Positions 5,904 through 13,255 of a DNA stretch of 14,898 nucleotides are shown here, one piece after another. This stretch comes from CAYZHV01 sp964478055 (GTDB taxonomy: Bacteria; Spirochaetota; Spirochaetia; DSM-27196; Alkalispirochaetaceae), in the NCBI GenBank assembly GCA_964478055.1, contig CAYZHV010000074.1, positions 1-14,898 of the forward strand, in the 5' to 3' direction. The notes beneath the pieces are model-generated. The model saw only the letters and a program-made list of their open reading frames with translations. It did not search any database and was not told the origin of the DNA. The position numbers and the translations under genes are program-made. The first letter of the stretch is position 1; each line of letters begins with the position of its first letter.

Positions 5904-6752
5904 GTGTTAAAAACTGGGAGGGAAAAACTGAAACGTCTACTACTTGCTCTACTGCTAGCGGCACTGTGTCCGCTTTTTGCGTATACGCAGGATGCTGGTC
6001 AGGGAGCGCAATCAAACTCAGATACCAACGGCTCGACAATAGAGGAGTCCGCCCAGAGCGGCGCCCCTGAAGAGGGCGCCCAGAGCCGCGCCCCTGAAGA
6101 GAGTGAGCTACGCTTTGCTGATGCGGAAGCGCCCGCGACCGAAGGGGAGGAAATACGGCCAGTCACGGATCTTTCCATCTGGGACTTTGTTCGGATGGTG
6201 CTGGTCCTCGCCCTGGTGGTGGCCCTCATTTACGGTCTCTTCTTTCTGCTCAAGCGAGCTCAGGGTAGCCAGAGTGAGCAGAGCGGGGTAATTAACGTTC
6301 TGGCCACCCAGAGTCTCCCGGGTAACGGAATGGTCCACCTTGTTAAGGTGGGTACCCAGATTTTCATGCTCGGGAGCTCCGAGCACTCCTTGCGGCTTCT
6401 CACCGAGATAGACGACAAGGAGTCCCGGGACGAGGTGGAGCTCCGGGTAGCCGAGATACCTCAGACTGAGCGTAGGAGCTTCTCCGATCTCATGAGCGCC
6501 ATGCTCGGTAGCTTTGGCCGAGAGGGGAGCACCGAAAACGGCGAGACCGAGGGCGCCGGCGGGCGCTTTGACTCCGGTCCCGCCGATGTTAATGCCGCTG
6601 ACTCCGATAGCTCCGATAGCTCCGTTAGCTCCGAAGCGCCCCGGGCCAGCAGTGCCGAACGACGCCCCTCCTCCGCGGAGGCTCGGGCGGAACAGGAAGT
6701 ACTCGAGTACATCTCCAGCCAGCGGCAACGTCTGAGGAGGCTCAACTCATGA
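5904..6752 (+). CDS. fliO: Flagellar export protein FliO (FliZ of Treponema)
   Basis: FliO helps assemble the FliP ring of the flagellar type III export gate. From the in-frame GTG at 5904 it is 282 residues. A better start is CTG at 5928 (codon 9): GGGAGG at 5916-5921 lies six bases before it, and the product then begins with a clean signal peptide (KRLLLALLLAALCPLFA). No ATG or TTG lies in between. After the signal sequence come an acidic low-complexity stretch with a 9-residue tandem repeat (AQSGAPEEG/AQSRAPEES), a membrane helix (about 92-116), the conserved FliO cytoplasmic segment (about 126-185), and a long Ser/Glu-rich tail ending in a basic helix. The stop overlaps the fliP start (ATGA). 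It is larger than enterobacterial FliO, as is usual in spirochaetes. Confidence 0.88.
   Translation: MLKTGREKLKRLLLALLLAALCPLFAYTQDAGQGAQSNSDTNGSTIEESAQSGAPEEGAQSRAPEESELRFADAEAPATEGEEIRPVTDLSIWDFVRMVLVLALVVALIYGLFFLLKRAQGSQSEQSGVINVLATQSLPGNGMVHLVKVGTQIFMLGSSEHSLRLLTEIDDKESRDEVELRVAEIPQTERRSFSDLMSAMLGSFGREGSTENGETEGAGGRFDSGPADVNAADSDSSDSSVSSEAPRASSAERRPSSAEARAEQEVLEYISSQRQRLRRLNS
5916..5930 (+). promoter_or_regulatory. Ribosome-binding site and CTG start that decide the fliO N-terminus
   Basis: GGGAGG (5916-5921) is the only strong Shine-Dalgarno match near the 5' end of fliO. It lies downstream of the GTG at 5904 and inside that longer frame, six bases before CTG (5928-5930). Translation from this CTG gives Met-Lys-Arg-Leu-Leu, a standard signal peptide start. 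This supports a rare CTG initiation, although it could not be tested here. Confidence 0.5.
6051..6101 (+). repeat. 27-base tandem repeat in fliO
   Basis: The 24-base sequence at 6051-6074 recurs at 6078-6101 with a single base change, giving a 27-base period. It encodes two copies of a 9-residue unit (AQSGAPEEG, AQSRAPEES) in the region between the FliO signal peptide and its membrane helix. It is in frame, so unit gain or loss would only change spacer length. Confidence 0.85.
6606..6632 (+). repeat. Three 9-base repeats in the fliO tail
   Basis: GATAGCTCC is repeated exactly twice and followed by GTTAGCTCC, differing at one base. The array encodes the Ser/Asp-rich part of the FliO C-terminal tail (DSSDSSVSS). 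It is a low-complexity linker and likely variable among relatives. Confidence 0.75.
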
Positions 6753-7555
6753 GGAGGCTCCCCGGCGGTCTGCTGCTTTTCCTTCTCCTGCTGCTGGCGG
6801 TTGCTCCCCCGGGGTTTGCTCAAAGTGCCACGGACCTGGCGGAGCCCGTGCAGGGCGAAGAGGCGCTCCAGATACCCTTTGTGGACCTAACTATCCGACA
6901 ACCCGAGAGCGATCAGGAGGTGGCCCTCTCTCTGCAGATTCTGCTCCTCCTGGCTGTTCTGAGCCTCGCTCCCTCGATCATAATCATAATGACCTCGTTC
7001 TTGCGGATAGCCATAGTCCTGGACTTCATAAAGAGGGCTCTCTCTCTGCAACAGGTGCCGCCTACGCAGGTGCTCATGGGCATAGCGCTCTTTCTCACGA
7101 TCTTTATCATGTGGCCCACCCTGGACGAGATTTACCAAAACTCCTTTCGACCCCTTTCGGAGGGGGAAATCGGACTGGAGCAGGCGTACCAGGAGTTCGA
7201 ATCTCCCATGCGTCGGTTCATGTATCGACAGATGGCGGCGGATCCCTCCCATGTGGGGCTCTTTATGCGGATGGCGGACCTCCCGAGGCCGCAGACCCTG
7301 GCGGATGTGCCGACCCATGTGCTCATCCCGGCTTTCATACTCCATGAGCTCACGGTCGCCTTTAAGATCGGCATACTGCTTTTTATCCCGTTCATCATTA
7401 TCGACATGGTCGTCTCTTCGACCCTCATGTCAATGGGTATGATCATGCTGCCGCCGATCATGATCTCCCTCCCCTTCAAGCTTATTCTCTTTGTCCTCGT
7501 GGACGGCTGGGGTCTCATTACGCAGCAGCTGGTCGCCAGCTTTGGAGGCTTCTAA
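6749..7555 (+). CDS. fliP: Flagellar export gate protein FliP
   Basis: FliP forms, with FliQ and FliR, the helical core channel of the flagellar export gate. The 268-residue protein has a cleavable signal peptide (residues 1-24, hydrophobic run of Leu then GFA-Q), a periplasmic N-terminal segment, and four membrane helices at about 60-80, 105-123, 190-217 and 224-250. Family landmarks are PSIIIIMTSFLRIAIVL (75-91), QVPPTQVLMGIALFLT, PAFILHELTVAFKIG and the methionine-rich TLMSMGMIMLPP (225-236), which corresponds to the gate region called the M-gasket. The ATG overlaps the fliO stop (ATGA) and GAGGAGG at 6733-6739 is the ribosome site. The stop overlaps fliQ by one base. Confidence 0.97.
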   Translation: MRRLPGGLLLFLLLLLAVAPPGFAQSATDLAEPVQGEEALQIPFVDLTIRQPESDQEVALSLQILLLLAVLSLAPSIIIIMTSFLRIAIVLDFIKRALSLQQVPPTQVLMGIALFLTIFIMWPTLDEIYQNSFRPLSEGEIGLEQAYQEFESPMRRFMYRQMAADPSHVGLFMRMADLPRPQTLADVPTHVLIPAFILHELTVAFKIGILLFIPFIIIDMVVSSTLMSMGMIMLPPIMISLPFKLILFVLVDGWGLITQQLVASFGGF

Positions 7556-7824
7556 TGGACGTTGGGTTTGTAGTCAATATCTTTCGGACCGCCATACTCC
7601 AGCTTCTCCTGATGTCCGCTCCGGTACTTCTCATGGGAATGTTGGTGGGGCTCATCGTTTCGATCTTCCAGGCGACTACTTCGATTCAGGAGCAGACCCT
7701 TACCTTCGTCCCAAAGATCGCGGCGATTCTGGTGGCGCTCCTCTTTTTCGGGCCCTGGATGATTACCACCTTGCGGCAGTTTACGATCAACCTCTTCAAT
7801 CAGATACCAAATATGGTGGGATAG
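7555..7824 (+). CDS. fliQ: Flagellar export gate protein FliQ
   Basis: FliQ is a small two-helix subunit that wraps around the FliP/FliR core of the export gate. The 89 residues match the family length. The helices are at about 13-37 and 54-74, joined by the highly conserved loop QATTSIQEQTLTFVPKI (39-55). The start codon shares one base with the fliP stop (TAATG) and GGAGG at 7544-7548, within the fliP end, lies six bases upstream, so the two genes are translationally coupled. fliR follows within 3-9 bases. Confidence 0.97.
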   Translation: MDVGFVVNIFRTAILQLLLMSAPVLLMGMLVGLIVSIFQATTSIQEQTLTFVPKIAAILVALLFFGPWMITTLRQFTINLFNQIPNMVG

Positions 7825-7827
7825 ACG

Positions 7828-8628
7828 GTGGGAATGGTTGAACGGATCGCAGCAGAAGCACCTCTCTTCCTCCTAATTTTTACCAGGATTATCGTGCTCG
7901 CTTCCGTGGCGCCCCTGCTCAATTCGACAGCTATTCCCGGCATTGCTCGCATCGCTCTCGCCTTCTTCGCGGCCTTCTTCGTATTCCCCGGAGTAGCCCG
8001 GGCGGGTTATCCCATCCCTGAGAATGTCCTCGCCTACGTGCTTCTGCTCGTGGGAGAGGGGATGATCGGCTTGACCATCGGCTTCCTCCTGGTGGCGTTC
8101 TTCGCGGTCTTTCAGACCGCCGGGCAATTCTTCTCTCTTCAGATGGGATTCGGCGCCTCCCAGGTATTCGATCCTCTGGCGCAGGTTTCCATTCCGCTGA
8201 CGGGCCAGTTCTTCAACATGATCGCCATGCTGATCTTCGTGACCATCGAGGGGTTTCAGAAGATCTTTCTCACCGGCGTACTCTACTCCTTTCGTTCCAT
8301 GCGGGCTATCGACTTCGTCATCCATCGCAACGACATTGTCCGTCTCGTGGTTTCTTCTTTGAGCTCCCTTTTCCAGCAGGCCATGGTGCTGGCGCTGCCG
8401 ATTCTCGGTACCCTCTTTCTCGCATCGGTTACCATGGGCCTGCTGGCCAAGGCGGCTCCACAGATGAACCTTCTCATGCTCGGTTTTCCGCTGAACATCG
8501 GCCTGGCGTATCTCATTATGTTTCTGGCCCTCCCTTTTATCCTCGAGGGGTTCGCGTCGGTGATCAACGGGAGCTTCGAGCGTCTCGGAATCATGTTCGA
8601 CATGGTCCTGGAGGCCCCGAATGAGTAG
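7828..8628 (+). CDS. fliR: Flagellar export gate protein FliR
   Basis: FliR is the single-copy subunit that completes the FliP5-FliQ4-FliR1 export channel. About 266 residues form roughly six hydrophobic segments with family features: an N-terminal helix with FTRI, the segment GEGMIGLTIGF, the stretch FFSLQMGFGASQVFDP (about 118-133), and a C-terminal MGLLAKAAPQMNLLMLGFPLNIG (about 210-232). The start is uncertain by two codons: GTG at 7828 with GGTGGG seven bases upstream, or ATG at 7834 that gives MVERIAAEAP. Both leave the conserved part intact. The end overlaps flhB by 8 bases. Confidence 0.96.
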   Translation: MGMVERIAAEAPLFLLIFTRIIVLASVAPLLNSTAIPGIARIALAFFAAFFVFPGVARAGYPIPENVLAYVLLLVGEGMIGLTIGFLLVAFFAVFQTAGQFFSLQMGFGASQVFDPLAQVSIPLTGQFFNMIAMLIFVTIEGFQKIFLTGVLYSFRSMRAIDFVIHRNDIVRLVVSSLSSLFQQAMVLALPILGTLFLASVTMGLLAKAAPQMNLLMLGFPLNIGLAYLIMFLALPFILEGFASVINGSFERLGIMFDMVLEAPNE

Positions 8629-9964
8629 GTGCGTTCGACGGGATGCAGCTCTCTGGAGCGGCTGGGCTCGTGACTCACGGAACGCGCTCTTTCTGGATCT
8701 CTTGCTGCGTGCCGGAATAGGGCCAACCGGAGGGGAGTCCAATCCCTGGGACTCCCTTCCCCGTAACGACGAGACAAACGCTCAGGGCTTGGAGGCAACC
8801 GACCTGCCGCAGTCGCCGCCCTCGGTTCGCCCGAGAGACCCGAAGAGCCAGTTCGCCGCGGAGCTGACGCGATTCCATCTCCAGTGGTTTGCCGCTGAGG
8901 ACGAGGGACGGACCGAAGAGCCTTCGGAGCATAAGATCCAGGAGGCTCGGGAAGAGGGTAAGGTCGCCAAGTCCCAGGACGTCACCTCCGCGGTGGTGCT
9001 CCTCTTCTCGGTCATCGCTCTTTGGATCGCCTCGGAGTACATCTACAACCGGATGCTCGACATGGTGCGCTTCTACTACGCCTCGGCGGCGCAGATCGAC
9101 ATAACCACGGACACCACGGCGTACAACGCCTTCTTCGGCTTCTTTGTACCTCTCACCCTTCCGGTTATCGTCGTCGCCTTTATCGCCGCATTTCTCGGAA
9201 ACGTCCTGCAGGTCGGGTTTCTCTTCACCACCAAACCGATCACTCCGGATTTCAACAAGGCCTCCCCGAAGATCGGCAAGTGGTTCGAGCGCTCCTTTGC
9301 CTCGGTGGAGGCGCTCTACAACTTTTTCAAGTCCCTGGGAAAGGTCGTGATTATCGCCGCCCTGGCGTACATCAACATCCGAGCCCGGATCGGCCAGTTC
9401 GCGAACCTGGTCAACATGCCCTTTAACCAGGGCTTTGCGGTGGTCGCCGGGGCCGCCTTTTCTCTGGTGCTCCAGGCGGCGATCATTCTCCTGATTCTCT
9501 CCATCGTGGACTACTTCTGGTCCCGACGGCAGCATCTCGAGCAGTTGAAGATGACAAAACAGGAGGTCAAAGAGGAACGGAAGCAGTACGAAGGTGACCC
9601 CCTCGTAAAGAACCGCCTCCGACAGCGGATGCAGGAGCTCCTCTCGCAGAACATGATTCAGAATGTTCCCCAGGCGGACGTGGTTGTGACAAACCCGACC
9701 CACTACGCCGTGGCCTTGCAATACGACGCGGTGCGCATGCAGGCACCGACGGTGGTGGCCAAGGGTGCGGACAACATCGCCTTCAAAATTCGGGAAGTGG
9801 CGGAGGAGCACGGAGTCCCGATTTTTGAGAACAAGCCCCTGGCCCGGGCGCTCTTTGCGGAACTGGAGATCGGGGACGAGATCCCTGAGCAGTACTATCA
9901 GGCTCTCGTGACGATTCTCAAGGAGGTTTACCGCATGAAAGGTAAGAAGGTAGTCTATGGCTGA
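8621..9964 (+). CDS. flhB: Flagellar export switch protein FlhB with an N-terminal extension
   Basis: FlhB controls substrate order in flagellar export and changes specificity after cutting itself at NPTH. The canonical protein begins around residue 85 (FHLQWFAAEDEGRTEEPSEHKI) and then follows the family: four membrane helices (about 122-140, 170-197, 233-252 and 272-298), a charged linker, and the cytoplasmic domain with the autocleavage motif Asn358-Pro-Thr-His361. From residue 85 the length is 363, which is normal. The first 84 residues (8621-8872) look like no known domain: they are Trp/Arg-rich then Pro/Ser-rich, and no other ATG or GTG start lies in between. The ATG at 8621 has GGAGG six bases upstream, overlapping the fliR end, so the extension may really be made. 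Frame integrity is good throughout. Confidence 0.93.
   Translation: MSRCVRRDAALWSGWARDSRNALFLDLLLRAGIGPTGGESNPWDSLPRNDETNAQGLEATDLPQSPPSVRPRDPKSQFAAELTRFHLQWFAAEDEGRTEEPSEHKIQEAREEGKVAKSQDVTSAVVLLFSVIALWIASEYIYNRMLDMVRFYYASAAQIDITTDTTAYNAFFGFFVPLTLPVIVVAFIAAFLGNVLQVGFLFTTKPITPDFNKASPKIGKWFERSFASVEALYNFFKSLGKVVIIAALAYINIRARIGQFANLVNMPFNQGFAVVAGAAFSLVLQAAIILLILSIVDYFWSRRQHLEQLKMTKQEVKEERKQYEGDPLVKNRLRQRMQELLSQNMIQNVPQADVVVTNPTHYAVALQYDAVRMQAPTVVAKGADNIAFKIREVAEEHGVPIFENKPLARALFAELEIGDEIPEQYYQALVTILKEVYRMKGKKVVYG
8731..8758 (+). promoter_or_regulatory. Strong hairpin inside the FlhB extension
   Basis: Bases 8731-8740 pair with 8749-8758 in a 10-base stem (nine Watson-Crick pairs, one G-T) around the loop AATCCCTG. 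It includes the perfect repeat GGGAGTCC/GGACTCCC. No T-run follows. It is the strongest stem found in the window and lies within the unconserved part of flhB, between the fliR end and the conserved FlhB core. Confidence 0.5.
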
Positions 9965-12050
9965 TCGAACCGGCGCCTTCGGCGTCGCCGTTCCGCGCAT
10001 AAGTAACGATGCGATGGTGGCCGTGGGTGTCATCATCGTCGTCATGATGCTCATCATCCCGCTGCCGACGGTGCTTCTCGACGTGCTGATGACGGCTAAT
10101 CTCGTCTTCAGCCTCCTGACGATACTTATTGTTCTCTACACTAAGCAGGCGCTGGATTTTTCAGTGTTCCCGACCCTGCTCCTGGTGATGACAGTTTTCG
10201 GTCTGGCCCTCAATGTGAGTTCCACCCGACTCATTCTCTCCCTCGGTCAGGAGTTCGACGGGCGGATTGTGCAGGCCTTTGGCGCCTTCGTGGTCGGTAC
10301 CGCCGGCCAGGAAGGTCTGGTGATCGGGCTCATTATCTTTATCATCATCGTGGCGGTGCAGTTTATTGTCATCACCAAGGGCGCCACCCGAGTCGCCGAG
10401 GTTGCCGCCCGCTTTACCCTGGACTCTCTCCCGGGCAAGCAGATGGCCATCGAGGCGGAGTACAACTCCGGATCCATCACGGAAGAAGAGATGAGTCGTC
10501 GAAAGATGGAGCTGGAGCGGGAGGTGGACTTCTACGGTGCCATGGACGGTGCCTCGAAGTTCGTCTCCGGTAACGTTAAGGTCGGTATTCTCATCACCAT
10601 CGTGAACATAGTCGGTGGTCTGGTAGTTGGCACCACCATTCACGGGGAGTCCTTGCAGAGCGCGGTCAACACCTACGTCTCTCTCACCGTCGGTGACGGT
10701 CTGGTCTCGCAGTTTCCGGCGCTCTTTATATCCACAGCCACCGGTCTCATCGTTACCCGAGCGGTCTCCGACGGTACCTTCGCCGACGACGTCTCCAAGC
10801 AGTTCTCGGCGCAGTCGAGGGTCTACTGGATCGCCGCGGTTTTTCTCTTCATTCTTTCCATGCTTCCCGGCTTTCCCTGGTACATTCTCATTCCGATGGG
10901 AGCCCTTTCGGCCTTCGGGGGATTTGTAATCGGTCGGCGGCAGAGCGCGGAAGCCGCGGAAGCGGAGCAGAAGGAGCGAACCGAGGCGGCCCGGGAGGAG
11001 CGGCCCGCGGAGATTTCTCCCGTAGCGCCCCTGGACCCGATTTCCCTGGAGCTCGGCTATGGACTTGTTCCGTTGGTTGACAAGGAGAAGGGGGCGGAGC
11101 TCCTGGACCGCATTACCGGCATCCGTCGGGAGGCGGCCCTGGACCTCGGCCTGGTAGTGCCGCGGATCCGCATTATCGACAACATGCGCCTGGAGCCCTC
11201 GGAGTACTGCGTAAAGATTCGCGGTGTGGAAGTGGGCCGCGGACAGATCCGTATGGGGCGCTATCTCTCTATCAATCCCGGGGGTGCCCGGGAGGAGATC
11301 TCCGGAGAGGAGACCAGGGATCCCGCTTTTGGGCTCCCGGCGAAGTGGATCTCCGAGGAGCAGCGTGAGGAAGCGGAGCGAGCCGGCTACACCGTGGTGG
11401 ACGCTCCATCAATTATCGCGACCCACCTGACCGAGATCATCAAGCGCCATGCCCATGAAATCCTCGGGCGGCAGGAGGTGCGCTCCATGCTCGACACACT
11501 GCGGCAGGACTATCCCGCGGTGGTGGAAGAGGTCCAAGGCGCCCTCAACGTCGGAGAGATTCAGAAGGTGCTCCAGGGTCTCCTGCGGGAGCAGGTCTCC
11601 ATTCGAAACATGGTGGTTGTCCTGGAGGCTCTGGCGGATTACGCGACGGTTACCAAGGACACCGGTTTTCTGGTAGAAAAGGTGAGACAAGCCCTGGGGA
11701 GACAGATCTCCCTCCAGTACTCCGGGGACGAGCGGGTGCTGCGAGTGCTCACGATCGAGCCCGGGTTGGAGCAGGAGATCATCGATTCCCGGGTGGAGAC
11801 CTCCTCCGGGGTGGTGAGCGCCCTCCCGCCGGACAGGCAGCGCGCCTGGATTCACGCCCTTTCTCAGGCGGTAAGCGCCGTGCAGGAGCAGGGATACCTT
11901 CCGGTGGTGCTCTGCTCCGAGGCTGCTCGGCCCCTTGTTAAGGGAAGCACCGAACGAGAGCTTCGTGACCTGGCGGTACTCTCCATACCAGAGATAGTTC
12001 CGGACATACGTGTTGAAAGTCTCGGTGAAATTCGATTGGACGAGCAATAG
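9957..12050 (+). CDS. flhA: Flagellar export gate protein FlhA
   Basis: FlhA forms the nonameric export gate that uses the proton gradient and docks export chaperones. The 697-residue length is typical. Eight membrane helices lie within about 20-325. The conserved FHIPEP cytoplasmic loop (about 141-208) includes Asp197 in AMDGASKFVSGN, equivalent to the essential Asp208 of Salmonella. A charged linker (about 327-350) leads to the C-terminal domain (about 355-697) with IRGVEVGRGQIRMGRYL, DAPSIIATHLTEIIKRHAHEILGRQEV and EPGLEQEI. The ATG overlaps flhB by 8 bases, with GAAGG at 9946-9950. The stop is TAG and its following GAG forms part of the flhF ribosome site. Confidence 0.98.
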   Translation: MADRTGAFGVAVPRISNDAMVAVGVIIVVMMLIIPLPTVLLDVLMTANLVFSLLTILIVLYTKQALDFSVFPTLLLVMTVFGLALNVSSTRLILSLGQEFDGRIVQAFGAFVVGTAGQEGLVIGLIIFIIIVAVQFIVITKGATRVAEVAARFTLDSLPGKQMAIEAEYNSGSITEEEMSRRKMELEREVDFYGAMDGASKFVSGNVKVGILITIVNIVGGLVVGTTIHGESLQSAVNTYVSLTVGDGLVSQFPALFISTATGLIVTRAVSDGTFADDVSKQFSAQSRVYWIAAVFLFILSMLPGFPWYILIPMGALSAFGGFVIGRRQSAEAAEAEQKERTEAAREERPAEISPVAPLDPISLELGYGLVPLVDKEKGAELLDRITGIRREAALDLGLVVPRIRIIDNMRLEPSEYCVKIRGVEVGRGQIRMGRYLSINPGGAREEISGEETRDPAFGLPAKWISEEQREEAERAGYTVVDAPSIIATHLTEIIKRHAHEILGRQEVRSMLDTLRQDYPAVVEEVQGALNVGEIQKVLQGLLREQVSIRNMVVVLEALADYATVTKDTGFLVEKVRQALGRQISLQYSGDERVLRVLTIEPGLEQEIIDSRVETSSGVVSALPPDRQRAWIHALSQAVSAVQEQGYLPVVLCSEAARPLVKGSTERELRDLAVLSIPEIVPDIRVESLGEIRLDEQ

Positions 12051-12061
12051 GAGTAAGCAAG

Positions 12062-13255
12062 ATGGATTTTTTCATCGAACAAGCAGCGACGGACCACGAG
12101 GTTGACGCCCTCATACGCAATAAGTACGGCGAGCGCGCAAAGATTCTTTCCCGCAAGTCGATTCAGCGTGGCGGATTCCTCGGCCTCTTTTCCCGGAAGG
12201 GGGTGGAGGTTACCGGCTACTGCTCCCATTCTCCCAGCCGAGTCGAGCCCCGGCAGCAGCAGGAGTTCGAGGAGGAGAAGCGCAAGATCCTCGAGCAGAG
12301 CAAACAGGAAAAGAAGAGCAACGCAGCCCTCGAGGAGGTGCTCTCGGAACTCAAGGAGCTCAAGGAGCAGTTTGGCAGTTTCTCCGAGTCCCGGAGCCTG
12401 TCGGTGGAACCCTCGGAGAATCTCCATCCCACTGCGCAGCACATAGAAGAGCTCCTCACGGCAAACGACTTTTCACCGGGCTATGTTCGCACCATGATGA
12501 AACGACTCCGGGCGGAGTTCTCCCTGGAAGCTCTGGAGGACAGGGCCGCGGTGGAACACAAGGTGGTTGAGTGGATCGGCGAGAGCATTCAAACCTATGA
12601 GCCCGATCAGGATGGTCGGCAGGAGGTATTTGTCCTCGTGGGACCCACGGGGGTGGGCAAGACCACCACCATCGCCAAGCTCGCCGCCCTCCGGGGAGCG
12701 GTGCCGGAGCGCAAGGATGATGTGCGCATTCTGACAATTGACAGCTATCGAATCGGCGCCCGGGAGCAGCTGGAGACCTACGGCAAGATCATGTACATTC
12801 CGGTCCATTCGGTGGAGACGAAGGAAGAAATGGAGAAACAGCTAGCCCTCAACAAGGAGGCGGATGTTATCTTTGTTGACACCATAGGCAAGAGCCCCAA
12901 AGACTTCGCCAAGCTCGGCGAGATGAACGAGCTCTTGCAGAAGTGCTCCGCCACCGGGAGCGTTCACCTGGCGGTGAGCGCCACCACCAAGACCAGTGAC
13001 ATCTACGACATTATGCGCCACTTCGAGCCTTTCGGGTATAAGTCGGTGGTGCTGACCAAGCTCGACGAGACCGCTCGAATCGGCAACATCATTAGCGTCT
13101 TGAGTGAGCGTGGCAAGCCGTTGAGCTACGTCACTGATGGGCAAAAGGTACCTCAGGATATTTCGAAAGCGACGCCCCTAAAGCTTCTTCTCTATCTGGA
13201 AGGCTTTAGCGTGGACAGAGCGTATATAGAACAGAGATTCGGGGGGGCGGCATGA
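12062..13255 (+). CDS. flhF: Flagellar biosynthesis GTPase FlhF (SRP family)
   Basis: FlhF is a signal-recognition-particle-type GTPase that marks the cell-pole site for flagellar assembly. The 397 residues contain an N-terminal B domain (1-about 120: basic, then a Gln/Glu/Lys-rich coil), an N domain (about 125-182), and a G domain with G1 GPTGVGKTTT (194-203), the SRP-type DSYRIGAREQL (227-237), G3 DTIGKSP (273-279, where many FlhF have DTAGR) and G4 TKLD (332-335). AGGAG at the flhA stop lies 8 bases before the ATG. A run of seven G residues (13241-13247) sits in its last codons. It ends by an ATGA overlap with flhG, its functional partner. Confidence 0.96.
   Translation: MDFFIEQAATDHEVDALIRNKYGERAKILSRKSIQRGGFLGLFSRKGVEVTGYCSHSPSRVEPRQQQEFEEEKRKILEQSKQEKKSNAALEEVLSELKELKEQFGSFSESRSLSVEPSENLHPTAQHIEELLTANDFSPGYVRTMMKRLRAEFSLEALEDRAAVEHKVVEWIGESIQTYEPDQDGRQEVFVLVGPTGVGKTTTIAKLAALRGAVPERKDDVRILTIDSYRIGAREQLETYGKIMYIPVHSVETKEEMEKQLALNKEADVIFVDTIGKSPKDFAKLGEMNELLQKCSATGSVHLAVSATTKTSDIYDIMRHFEPFGYKSVVLTKLDETARIGNIISVLSERGKPLSYVTDGQKVPQDISKATPLKLLLYLEGFSVDRAYIEQRFGGAA

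Noticed and set aside
5890..5915. Intrinsic terminator between fliY and fliO
   Set aside because: The hairpin is followed by GTGTTAAAAA rather than a T-tract, and fliO lies directly downstream.
6051..6101. CRISPR-like or mobile repeat
   Set aside because: There are only two units, the repeat is in frame within fliO, and no spacer or terminal structure exists; it is a coding tandem duplication.
7873..8742. A 289-codon open frame on the - strand opposite fliR
   Set aside because: Shadow of fliR: composition is charged and repetitive, no recognisable motif, and the + strand frame encodes a clear membrane protein.
9920..9964. A perfect AAGGAGGT before an in-frame ATG at 9935 near the flhB end, which could give a 9-residue peptide
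   Set aside because: It encodes the normal FlhB sequence (KEVYRMKGKK). It may help load ribosomes for flhA, but nothing supports a separate peptide.
8675..10057. A 460-codon open frame on the - strand opposite flhB and the flhA start
   Set aside because: It mirrors the GC-rich third codon positions of real + strand genes, has no family resemblance (His/Arg/Asp/Glu-rich low complexity), and lies over the confidently assigned flhB.
12879..12893. FlhF G3 motif reads DTIGK instead of the common DTAGR, as if a GTPase defect
   Set aside because: Ile and Lys at these places are, as far as I recall, seen in spirochaete FlhF; the catalytic Asp, Thr and Gly are kept, so it is not a sign of inactivation.
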